DNA of 64,000 bases from Singulisphaera acidiphila DSM 18658 (GTDB lineage: Bacteria; Planctomycetota; Planctomycetia; Isosphaerales; Isosphaeraceae), in assembly GCF_000242455.2 (NCBI RefSeq), contig NC_019892.1, forward strand, positions 434,001 through 498,000, given 5' to 3'. This document shows, piece after piece, positions 9,525 to 17,441 of the stretch (the first letter of the stretch is position 1; each line of letters opens with the position of its first letter). The translations under genes and the position numbers were made by a program. The notes under the pieces were generated by a model. It was not told where the DNA came from and searched no databases. It saw only the letters and a program-made list of their open reading frames with translations.

Positions 9525-9645
9525 GGCCAGGCGCTTCAAAGGGGAGACTTGGCAGATTTAGGGGAAACTGCCGCCGCGCTCCCCCAATGAACTACCAAGA
9601 AACCCGGCTATACCCAGTCTAGTTGCCTGGCCACCGATCGCTCCC
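9525..9645 (+). repeat. ~120-bp direct repeat flanking an RHS tip cassette, copy A
   Basis: This matches 10132-10256 over about 120 bp (shared blocks TTCAAAGGGGAGACTTGG, CCAATGAACT and CCCAGTCTAG). One frame reads NELPRNPAIPSLVAWPPIAP, which looks like a pre-toxin linker. The two copies bracket the tip/immunity pair at 9623-10098. Confidence 0.75.
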
Positions 9646-9841
9646 CCCTGATTGGAAAAAGTTCAAGGGGAAGGACCCGAACGAGATTTATCACAAGGAC
9701 TATCATTTCGACCCGAACACGGGTCGGATCTACGGCCATGGCCCTGAGAATCCCCACGGTGGCTTTAAGCACATCAACGTCAAGCTCCCGGATGGCACCA
9801 AGGTGACCATCGAAATCGAGCCGAACAGGGGGGGGCCATGA
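9623..9841 (+). pseudogene. RHS toxin-tip tail fragment
   Basis: The 3' end of another RHS toxin tip, encoding KKFKGKDPNEIYHKDYHFDP, NTGRIYGHG and HINVKLPDGTKVTIEIEP. There is no proper start. The matching linker upstream (PAIPSLVAWPPIAP) is in a different frame, so a frameshift has detached this tail from it. Its TGA overlaps the next ATG by 4 nt (ATGA). This is an expelled, non-translated tip fragment. Confidence 0.7.
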
Positions 9842-10098
9842 CCATCAATAAGTTCATCGAAAGGATTGAGTCCAGCAAAATTAATAACCTGGCCTACAAG
9901 GTAGATGGGAAGGAGGGGCTCGTCAGTGTGTGGAAGTACGATGGCTCGTACTTCGTCACGTGGGAGGAATGCCCCGCCGGAGAGCAATACGATGAATCGA
10001 CCTACACGCGCGATGAAAGGCACCGGCTTGGATCCATCGAGCAGTTGATGGCATTCCTTGCGGATCAGGGCCTGAGGCCCGAAGCGTTTCAGCCCTGA
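9838..10098 (+). CDS. Putative immunity protein, 86 residues
   Basis: The ATG overlaps the stop of the toxin tail (ATGA). The product is short and soluble (MTINKFIERIESSKINNLAY, SVWKYDGSYFVTWEECPAG, GSIEQLMAFLADQGL) and resembles the small partner proteins commonly found after HINVKLPDGTK-type tips. No catalytic motif is visible. The assignment rests on position and size. Confidence 0.6.
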   Translation: MTINKFIERIESSKINNLAYKVDGKEGLVSVWKYDGSYFVTWEECPAGEQYDESTYTRDERHRLGSIEQLMAFLADQGLRPEAFQP

Positions 10099-10131
10099 CA
10101 GGGGGCCAACTCACGCCAGGGAAGTAGTCAT

Positions 10132-10256
10132 GGCCAGGCACTTCAAAGGGGAGACTTGGGAGGTTTAGGGGGAGCAGCCGCAACGCTGCCGCCCCAATGA
10201 ACTCCCAAGAACCCCGGCTATGCCCAGTCTAGGTGTGTGGCCGCCGATCCCTCCTG
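10132..10256 (+). repeat. ~120-bp direct repeat flanking an RHS tip cassette, copy B
   Basis: This is the second copy of the linker-like repeat (see 9525-9645), lying just after the immunity gene. After it the sequence diverges and no further tip can be read. Bases 10257-10374 hold nothing I can identify. Confidence 0.75.
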
Positions 10257-10374
10257 CTCTCAATAAGCGACAACCTGTCCCCAGCTTAGGATTTGTGTGA
10301 TATCTTCGTGGCATTCCCCTCCGTCCCCTTTTCTCTCCCAGTTTCGACACCAGCATGGCCGTCTTTTGATCCCG

Positions 10375-10746
10375 TCAGGTTCGCCTTTTCCCCCCGCGTG
10401 GAATCGCAGCGACTTGATGCTCGTCCTGATACACAACGAGCCCGGCGAACCTTGTCTTAATGAGTTCGACTGTAAAACTGTGTTTTTTTAGCAGCTTTGC
10501 CAACACCCACATTTTCTTGAAGACGGGGCCATCTTGCCGGTACCAAAAGATTGCTTGGCTTGGAATCTTCCCTGCTGGAGGAACAGGGAGATTGCTGGAA
10601 AACCATGCAAGCAATTTGTACAGAAATTCTCTATCATGCTGATTTAATTCGCATTCATCTAGTAGATGATATGCTGCAGTGAATAGGCCGACTTGCCGGG
10701 AGTATCCTGGGAGTTTCTGATGAACAATAAAACGTAAATATGGCAT
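10375..10746 (-). CDS. Conserved hypothetical protein, 123 residues
   Basis: The ATG at 10746 begins MPYLRFIVHQK. The pattern of YLRF.V at the start, a GLFTAAYHLLDE helix, WFSSNLPVPP, IFWYR, an MWVLAKLLKKH helix and VVYQDEHQVAA near the end matches a small uncharacterised family that I recall from planctomycetes and other bacteria. The intergenic DNA upstream (10747-10800) is strongly AT-rich, unlike the surroundings, and could hold a promoter. No Shine-Dalgarno sequence is visible. Function unknown. Confidence 0.6.
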   Translation of the reverse strand: MPYLRFIVHQKLPGYSRQVGLFTAAYHLLDECELNQHDREFLYKLLAWFSSNLPVPPAGKIPSQAIFWYRQDGPVFKKMWVLAKLLKKHSFTVELIKTRFAGLVVYQDEHQVAAIPRGGKRRT

Positions 10747-10869
10747 ATGTAATTGATTTTATGATAAAAAATACTGATTTTCTGAATATGTAAAAATTTG
10801 TATTTAGCTGTGGTGATGAACGAATTGAGCATCCCGGTATGGTCAGACGGGCTTTGCCTCACTCACCTG

Positions 10870-11276
10870 ATCGCTCAGTCTCCGCTCCGGCGATCTTTGA
10901 GAGGTTGGGGGCCAAGATTCCCAACCGACCCACCCACCGGCTCATGCTCCGCTCTCCGTAGGGCTGACTCCTGGCCAATGGATGATTTGCTGCCGCCCGA
11001 CGTCCCGGGAGTACTTTGACGACATGCAGCACCCCCACGTGTCCGATGCTTGCCTCTCTCTCCAGCCGCTCGGTAAGCATCACCCGCTCGAGGTCGCCGT
11101 CGCCCTGGGACGGATGAGCCAATGGAAAATGGTTCGGCACCAGACCGCAACCCGAAGAGGTCGAGAGGGAGATGCCGGCAGGCGTCGGTGATGACCTCGA
11201 CGAAGGCATCGTAGTCCGCGAGCTTGTGGAAGACTGGCTCGCGACGGTTGCCGTGATTCAAGGCATGGTCGATCAT
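10870..11276 (-). pseudogene. RAYT (REP-associated tyrosine transposase) remnant
   Basis: The first frame reads DHALNHGNRREPVFHK, then DYDAFVEVI and LPLDLFG, the standard N-terminus of Y1/HUH RAYT proteins. A frameshift near 11150 moves the continuation (LVPNHFPLAHPSQGDGDLER) to another frame. The catalytic HUH motif, normally NHFHLV, reads NHFP here. Later parts (RWVGRLG) are recognisable but decayed. It lies between the two REP-like palindromes at 8.0 and 14.0 kb, which are plausible former substrates. Confidence 0.8.
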
Positions 11277-11631
11277 TCCGCTGGCTGAGTGAGCGATTTA
11301 CAGCATGATTCGAGGATAATTGAGCATTCAACCCAAGTCAATATTCCCTCCGTTCCCTGATTCTCCTCTTTGGAAGCTTCGCTCGCCTTGAGAGCGAGCG
11401 GACCGCTGATTGCTCCCTGTCTTCGTGATGCACTCGGCAAACCTTTGGGTTACGGCCGAGCCTTGTCTCGGCGGCCCCTTCCGTGCCAGAGAACCTTCCC
11501 TCTTGGCTCTGCGCTTCCATCGAATAAACCGGCAGTGTCATCGGTCCAATCGGAAGAAACGTTGTTTGTGGAGTCGAGGATTGCGGGTTTCGTTTGCCAC
11601 GACCCAACTTGTCGATTGTTGAGGAGGATGT
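11277..11631 (+). promoter_or_regulatory. Intergenic leader of the DUF4139 gene with two small hairpins
   Basis: There is no gene here. Two stem-loops are visible: 11380-11400 (CGCTCGC / GCGAGCG, 7-base loop) and 11455-11472 (GCCGAG / CTCGGC, 6-base loop). A strong AGGAGG lies just before the ATG at 11632. I could not pick a convincing promoter. The hairpins may be 5' UTR structure, but this is weak evidence. Confidence 0.3.
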
Positions 11632-13866
11632 ATGAGCACCACCCTTTGGCTGGTGGCCGTATTGGCCTGCGCGCAGTTCGGCGGAATTGTGGAGTCGGCT
11701 CCTGCGAACGCCGACCAGAATGCTCAAACGCCGGTCGAGAACGTACCGCCGCCCCGGCCCGCGGCGAGTCGGGTTGTGGCTGTGACCGTCTACCAGGGCC
11801 AGGCGCTCGTGACCCGCGAGGTGAGCGTCCCCGAGGGTGAGGGGACGCTCGAGCTGATCGTTACTCCGCTGCCTCCGCAGACGGTGGATAGCTCGCTCTA
11901 CACGGAGGGGACCGAGGGCCTGCGTGTGCTCAGCACTCGATACCGGACCCGCGCCGTCAAGGAGGATACGCGGCAGGAGGTCCGAGCCAAGGAGGAGCTG
12001 CTCAAGAAGCTTCAGGCCGACGCCGAGCGACTCAAAAATGAGGCCGCCGTCCAGGTGCAGGATTTGCAGTACCTCCAGAAGCTCGAGGGTTTCACCGGAT
12101 CGGCGCTGACGAACCTGACGGCGAAGGGGCGGCTCGACAGCGAAGGGGTCCTGACCCTCAGTAAGTTCGTTATGGAGAGCCGAGGCGTGAAGGCGAAGGC
12201 CCAGACCGAGCTTCGCCAGCAGTTGCAGGCCAACGCCGAAGTGTCCGAATTCGCCAGGCGGCAGCTCGCCGAACTGTCGGCCGGCTCGAGCCGGGTCGAA
12301 CGCGACGCCGTGATCGTCGTGCACAAGACCCGTCACGAGGCCGGTGCTGTGCGGCTCGGTTACCTCGTCGGCGCGGCCAATTGGTGGCCGCAGTACCGCC
12401 TCCGAGGCGCAGCCGACGACGTCCCCGTCCGGATCGAATCCCTCGCCGCCGTTGTTCAGCAGACCGGCGAATCCTGGTCGGATGTCCGCGTCACGCTCTC
12501 CACCGCCCGCCCTTCGCTTGACGCGGCCCCTCCGGAACTTCTCCCGCTCAAAATGAACATCGCTGTGCCCGTCAATTCCGGCCCGATCGAAGCGGACGAC
12601 GACCGCTCGCAGCGGATCACAGAGGAACTCGGGAAGCTCATCGACCTGCCGTTCAAGCAAGAGACTCCATTCGAAGATGTGATTAAATACATTCGAAGCA
12701 GTACCCGGAACTCGGTGTTTCCCGACGGGATCCCGATCTACGTCGACCCGATCGGGCTTCAGGAAGCGGAGAAGACCGTGACTTCACCGGTCGTTTTCGA
12801 CCTGGCGCAGGTTCCGCTGAGGACGTCCCTGAAGCTGATCCTGAAGCAACTCGGTCTGGTGTACCAGGTTCGGGACGGCCTGTTGACGATCACATCAAGT
12901 GATTCGGAGGACCTGGTGAATCCGGACGGTGTGGTCGATGGAGGCGGATTCGAGGGGGGTGGCTTCGGAGGAGGCATGGCGGGCATGGGAGGCATGGGAT
13001 TTGTGTGGGAGCAAGGTCAGGCGGCCGGCAGCGCGAGGCTCAACCAGGCGGCGGCGAGTGATCAGGCCGAGGAGATGCGCGTCCAGGACGACCCGGTCGC
13101 GGGGCTTCGATTGGGCGAGAAGGACAGTCCGAGTGTCACCTTTAACGTGGCCGGCCGCCTCGACATTCCGTCCCGCCGGGATCCGCAGTTGCTTGAGGTC
13201 AATCGGGTCGAGCTGCCGGCTGAATACTATGCCAAGGCCGTGCCAGTCCTGTCTCCCCGCGTCTATCGCCTGGCCAAGCTGACCAACAAGAGCGACACAG
13301 TGCTTCTGCCCGGCGAGGCCACGGTCTACGTCGGCACCGATTTCGTCGGGCGGATGAAGCTCCCCTTGGTGGCTGCGGGAGAGCCGTTCGTAGTCGGCTT
13401 CGGCGTTGATCCCCAACTTCAGGTTAGCCGGCGGCTAGTCCACAAGGCCCGCACGGTGCAGGGAGGTAACCAGGTCTTCTCGTATGAATTTCGGATCAGC
13501 CTGCGGAATTATCGATCCGGCCCGGTCAAGCTCCAACTCTGGGACCGCCTACCCAACCCGCAGGGCGAGGCCGTGGTGGTCAACCTCGTGAAGACGTCGG
13601 CCGCGCTGAGCACCGACGCTCTCTACGAGCGCACCGCCCGGACCGATAACCTGCTGCGTTGGGACCTCGAAGTGCCCCAGGGCACGGTCGGCGACAAGAC
13701 GATGTCCCTGAACTACGAGTTCCGCCTGGAATACGCCCGCGACCTCCCCCAACCACGGTTCATCTCCGGCGGTCTGGGAGAAAATCCCATCGGTGGCGGG
13801 GCCATGGGTGGCATTGGAGGTATGGGCGGTGGGTTTCGATCGGTAGGGCCTGATGAGAATCGGTAA
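11632..13866 (+). CDS. Secreted DUF4140/DUF4139 protein with an inserted STN-like domain
   Basis: 744 residues. An N-terminal hydrophobic segment (MSTTLWLVAVLACAQFGG) acts as a signal peptide. DUF4140 follows (residues ~45-115, VVAVTVYQGQALVTREV), then a coiled coil (~120-160) and the DUF4139 beta-domain (from ~225, ending with YEFRLEYARDLP). The family has an MuiA-like architecture whose biochemical role is unclear. Inside DUF4139, residues ~325-425 resemble a secretin/STN short domain (PFEDVIKYIRSST, VVFDLAQVPLRTSLKLIL, YQVRDGLLTIT), followed by a Gly/Met-rich linker (GGGFGGGMAGMGGMG). A second Gly/Met-rich tail closes the protein. AGGAGG lies directly upstream of the start. It is probably periplasmic or envelope-associated. 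Confidence 0.85.
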   Translation: MSTTLWLVAVLACAQFGGIVESAPANADQNAQTPVENVPPPRPAASRVVAVTVYQGQALVTREVSVPEGEGTLELIVTPLPPQTVDSSLYTEGTEGLRVLSTRYRTRAVKEDTRQEVRAKEELLKKLQADAERLKNEAAVQVQDLQYLQKLEGFTGSALTNLTAKGRLDSEGVLTLSKFVMESRGVKAKAQTELRQQLQANAEVSEFARRQLAELSAGSSRVERDAVIVVHKTRHEAGAVRLGYLVGAANWWPQYRLRGAADDVPVRIESLAAVVQQTGESWSDVRVTLSTARPSLDAAPPELLPLKMNIAVPVNSGPIEADDDRSQRITEELGKLIDLPFKQETPFEDVIKYIRSSTRNSVFPDGIPIYVDPIGLQEAEKTVTSPVVFDLAQVPLRTSLKLILKQLGLVYQVRDGLLTITSSDSEDLVNPDGVVDGGGFEGGGFGGGMAGMGGMGFVWEQGQAAGSARLNQAAASDQAEEMRVQDDPVAGLRLGEKDSPSVTFNVAGRLDIPSRRDPQLLEVNRVELPAEYYAKAVPVLSPRVYRLAKLTNKSDTVLLPGEATVYVGTDFVGRMKLPLVAAGEPFVVGFGVDPQLQVSRRLVHKARTVQGGNQVFSYEFRISLRNYRSGPVKLQLWDRLPNPQGEAVVVNLVKTSAALSTDALYERTARTDNLLRWDLEVPQGTVGDKTMSLNYEFRLEYARDLPQPRFISGGLGENPIGGGAMGGIGGMGGGFRSVGPDENR

Positions 13867-14000
13867 ATTCCCTCCGCCACCTTTGAACCCTCAAGCTCCG
13901 CGAAATGCCGATCCTCTGGATGGCTGCCATGATTGACCCACTGTGCGCTGTTTTCGATGAAGTCTCTCAAGAAGAGTGGGCAAATTCAGTAGTTCGGACG

Positions 14001-14056
14001 TAAAGGGGGACATAGCGATTATCGACGACTGTCGATAATCGCTATGTCCCCCTTTA
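14001..14056. repeat. REP-like 56-bp perfect palindrome, copy B
   Basis: The 26-base arms are identical to those at 8044-8099, and the loop GACT is the reverse complement of that copy's AGTC. It sits in the 246-bp gap after the DUF4139 gene and could also act as a strong transcript-end hairpin. Confidence 0.85.
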
Positions 14057-14112
14057 TCGTCTTGCGTCCCCGTTTCCTGCCCAGGGGAAAATAATCCACG
14101 GGGCAATCAGAC

Positions 14113-14724
14113 TTAGTTTCCCGGGCTTCTCGGTGAACTCAAAACGACACATCCTTCCGAATCGAAAATATCCAGAATTACATGTCTCACCGAATTCCGA
14201 AACCTATTAGCTTGCGATTCCGAAAGCGAGAGACGCCTTTGATTCGCTGGCAGATCGCTTAAGTCTACTGGGCTGCAAAGGAAAACAACCACTGGGCCAC
14301 CCGCAGACCACGACAGTATATCTCTGCAAGTTTTAACGTTTGCCATGTCCTTAGTGATTGGCCAATACAGCTTGTCGTTATGTGTCCAAAACAAATCAGG
14401 AATATCTTTTATGAAGACCGGGTCGGATGGACTGCCAACAAAGTCTTTGACCAACACGATTGGCAGCATCTCTGATTTCAGAAAAGCAACCACTGTGTCC
14501 ACAAGCCACTCGGTGCATTCTGATGCTCTGCCACCTATGTCATCGCCAAACGCATGCGATTCGCTGACTTGTGCAGATGAAAAAATCCTGCAATTGTCCA
14601 ATAAAGCATTTGCATTTGATGTCATCCAATCCCCAAACAAACTGTCGCTGATTATGCGAGGGGTAACAAAATCCCTCAAAGCAGATCTACGCTTTTCAGA
14701 AAGTGATGTTGTTACGTGCAGCAT
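14113..14724 (-). CDS. Hypothetical protein, ~203 residues
   Basis: The start is chosen at 14724 (MLHVTTSLSEKRR) because AGGAGG lies 9 nt upstream; a longer frame reaches 14745. The product is soluble with no signal peptide. It contains LPIVLVKDFVG, DIPDLFWTHNDKLYWPI and GGPVVVFLCSPVDLSDLPANQ. The alternating hydrophobic strands suggest an alpha/beta fold, but I do not recognise the family. GC content is lower than in neighbouring genes and an IS66 element lies just upstream, so it may have been transferred in. Confidence 0.5.
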   Translation of the reverse strand: MLHVTTSLSEKRRSALRDFVTPRIISDSLFGDWMTSNANALLDNCRIFSSAQVSESHAFGDDIGGRASECTEWLVDTVVAFLKSEMLPIVLVKDFVGSPSDPVFIKDIPDLFWTHNDKLYWPITKDMANVKTCRDILSWSAGGPVVVFLCSPVDLSDLPANQRRLSLSESQANRFRNSVRHVILDIFDSEGCVVLSSPRSPGN

Positions 14725-14931
14725 ACACGATATCCTCCTGGACAATCGGTGGACGGAGCGTCTCTAGGGTCGCTCCGCTAAATTACCGTAGAAACTCCAC
14801 CCGGCACCAACACCGAAAACCTGAAAGCGGATTTCCCACTAGCGATGGTTGCCGAGGCCCAGCACCATGCCGGGCGTGCCCACTTCCACAGAGTGGGTAA
14901 GCGTGGAGAACCGCGTACCATTATAGAATAC

Positions 14932-16444
14932 GTAAGCCTTCAGCGGAATTCAGCGATCGGGTCTGGCAAGGCTGGCAACTGACCGGTTCGTAGGTAGGCG
15001 CGAATGGCTTTGGTTACGGCGGATACGGGATTATGGCCGCGTTGCTTCAGCGTGCGGAACACGCTCATCAGAATGGTCTGAGTTTCCGCCCCGTCCTCGC
15101 TGCCGTTGGCGTAGCTATTCTTCCGCGCAATCACGGCCGGGCGGATTTGACGCTCACCGTGATTGTTGTCGAACGGGACTTCGGCATGGTCCAGGAACGT
15201 GAACAATTCGGAGACATGCCGCTGCAGTCGCTTCACCAGTCGACGGGCGTGGCGCTGTTCCCACGGCTGCGCCAGCAGTTCGCGCAATCGCACGTCCAAC
15301 CGCTGCCGCCGCGAGGCGAACGACTTCGCCGGCAGTTCCTTCCGACGTTTGCTCAGGCGGATCGAGTCGCGGACCAGCCGCTTCAGTTGCTTGGAGAACG
15401 CCGGCCAGTCGCCCCCGGGTTTGTGGTAATGTTGGGTCCGCTTCAGGTCACGCAGCAGGTGGGGCAGGCACTTCTGTTTCCGCACGCAGACGACCGCGTT
15501 GTAGGCGCCCCAGAAGTCAGTCACCAACACACCGGCAAATTCTTTCTTGAAGAACCGTTTCAACGCCGGACTGCCACGCCGCCGGTCGATCATGTAATAC
15601 GTGACGTCTTTCGAGGCGAAGCACCACAACCAGTAGGTCGTACCGTTGACTCGCCAACCGGTCTCGTCGGCGTGCAACACGGCGCTGTCGAGGGCTTGGG
15701 CCTGAATCTCGAGATACCAGGCCAGGAGGATCTCCCGCAAACGCCGCCACATCGGGATCAGGCCGCCGGAGGACAGCTTGAACTGGAGGTGGAAGTTAAA
15801 CACGTCAATGATCTGGGCCAGCGTCGTGCCCAGCAGGTAGTGCAGCCAGGCCGAGAGGACGACAACGCGAAGCCCGATGGATGGTCGAGCCGGGCAAGGC
15901 GTCGGGGACCGTCGGCTCGACGGTGGCGCGGCAGTGGGGGCACCAGGAGCGGGATCGTGTGTTGGGTGACCACCGGCGTGATGTCGGCGGGGATGTCCTC
16001 GATGAGGTGGGTCCGCGACCCGCGGCACGGTCGCACCGGCCCATGGCACTCGGGGTAGGCCGAAAGTGAGTGCTCCTCGTGACGGTCGATCCGCGTTGGC
16101 GCGGGCCGTCGCCGACCGGGGTGCCCCGCCTTGGCCCCCTTGGCTTTGGCCCGCCCCTTGGCGGTTGGCTTGGCATAAGGTGGAGTCTGTCCCGACGGGT
16201 CAGTGCCCGTGGGCACTCCGGCCTTCTTCTCGGCCAGTTGCTTGGCCAAGTTCAGGAGTGCGAAGACGACCGCTTCCTGGCCCTGCTGGAAGATCCTTGT
16301 GGCTTGCTCGGGGGTTAATTGCGGCCCCAGAACGGTCAGCAGAGATGCCACATCAAGAGTGTCTGAGCTCGTCGTCGCCATGGGAATAGTGAAATGGAGT
16401 GGCCCTCAGATTGCAAGATGAACTGAATTCGGCTGAAGGCTTAC
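14932..16444. mobile_element. IS66-family insertion sequence, inactive
   Basis: The ends are 22-bp inverted repeats with one mismatch: 14932-14953 (GTAAGCCTTCAGC...) and 16423-16444. GTAA termini are typical of IS66. The element keeps only a tnpC-like gene and lacks the usual tnpA/tnpB helper genes. I see no 8-bp target duplication (TAGAATAC on the left, CTAAATTG on the right), so one flank has been rearranged. Confidence 0.8.
14940..16381 (-). pseudogene. IS66-type transposase with two frameshifts
   Basis: The N-terminal part (from ATG 16381: TLDVASLLTVLGPQLTPEQA, coiled-coil and basic linker) runs in one frame to about 15970. A short middle piece (WCPHCRATVEPTVPDALPGS) lies in a second frame. 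The catalytic part (LHYLLGTTLAQIIDVFN through HADETGWRVNG, DFWGAYNAVVC and NHGERQIRPAVIARKNSY) is in a third frame from about 15905 to 14940. The DDE residues are all present, but two frame changes make it inactive unless they are bypassed. Confidence 0.85.
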
Positions 16445-16999
16445 CTAAATTGAAATTCTCCCGTAGTTGATCAACCAGATTGAATCTTTTGCGCGTTCTC
16501 TGATGTCATCAAATTTTGATTCCAAATGCATGATGTTTTTTAGAAATTTACAGATTTGTAAATTATTTGTTCCTTTGTAGTAGCAGCCGATTGTGTAAAT
16601 TGCAATCCATCGAACTTCTGAGTCTGTGTCAAATTCGGCGATATTGGCAAGCGTAATTGAGTCTTGTTCCGTAATTGCGCTGAGCCAGTGAACCCTTAGA
16701 GCGTAGATTGCTGCCCAGCGGAGAGAAGCACTCTTGTTATTGAGAAGTTGTAAAGCAAAGCGGTGTTCGTTTTGTAGCCTCTCAAGGCATTCGCCAGCGT
16801 ACTCTTCGAATTTCGACTTTAAGCTAATCTGTTTTTGCAAAGCTTCCTCTGACTCCTTCATGAGATTCGAAATTGTGGCCTTCATGCCTTTGATACGAGT
16901 TTTCAATAAATTAATTTCTCTGTTTGCAAGAATATCTTTAAGGATATGGTCTTGTGAGTTTCGGTTACGCTCACCTTCTGTATCAAATTCTTCTTCCAT
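16445..16999 (-). CDS. Hypothetical coiled-coil/HEAT-like protein, 184 residues
   Basis: The start at 16999 has GGAGAGG 6 nt upstream. The N-terminal half is a charged coiled coil (ILANREINLLKTRIKGMKAT to KSKFEEYAGECLERLQ). The C-terminal half has two HEAT-like helical repeats (SLRWAAIYALRVHWLS and SEVRWIAIYTIGCYYKG). The TAG stop lies directly against the IS66 end, so the original C-terminus may have been longer. AT-rich codon use differs from that of the RHS gene upstream on the same strand. It could be a partner or immunity protein for that RHS product, but there is no direct evidence. Confidence 0.55.
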   Translation of the reverse strand: MEEEFDTEGERNRNSQDHILKDILANREINLLKTRIKGMKATISNLMKESEEALQKQISLKSKFEEYAGECLERLQNEHRFALQLLNNKSASLRWAAIYALRVHWLSAITEQDSITLANIAEFDTDSEVRWIAIYTIGCYYKGTNNLQICKFLKNIMHLESKFDDIRERAKDSIWLINYGRISI

Positions 17000-17127
17000 T
17001 TGAACCTCTCCGATCTATGCTAAGATCCGGCTTGCGTGGCGATATAGGGAATAGTATCCGCCAGATCGGCGGAACTGCTCGTGCTGTTGTGGTTTTGCAT
17101 TTGTTGGCAAATAGCCTTCAAGAATCG

Positions 17128-17304
17128 TTAGAAGCTCAGAAGCAGGTACCGCCACTGACTGCAGGCTTGGAGGAAGGTAGGGGCAAGCACGTCTCGCGCA
17201 TCGGTCTTGCGGGAGCGTTCGCCGGGACGCCCTCTCGGTATGCGCGGCTCAAGCAACACCCATTGAGTGTCAGTGATGTCGCTAGAGCATCGCTGAGTTC
17301 TCAT
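17128..17304 (-). pseudogene. IS5-family transposase N-terminal fragment
   Basis: This encodes MRTQRCSSDITDTQWVLLEP, RPGERSRKTDARDVL and CSQWRYL, the standard N-terminal region of IS5/ISL2-type transposases. Nothing after the QWRYL block matches, so only about 55 residues remain. The rest of 17000-17441 shows no gene. Confidence 0.7.
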
Positions 17305-17441
17305 GCCGCTTCTGCGTCTTTCGGACCCTTTTTGTTCTCCTCTTGGGGCGGTTTCTGAGTGATGCATAAATTCGCGGTCGGGCGGGTTCCTGCAAAAATG
17401 ATAAAAAATATTTATGATTGAATTTTTTTTGTGTGTGCGTC

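Noticed and set aside
11338..12660. 440-codon minus-strand frame
   Set aside because: It lies opposite the DUF4139 gene and its 5' leader; low-complexity Arg/Gly/Leu content and no recognisable domain.
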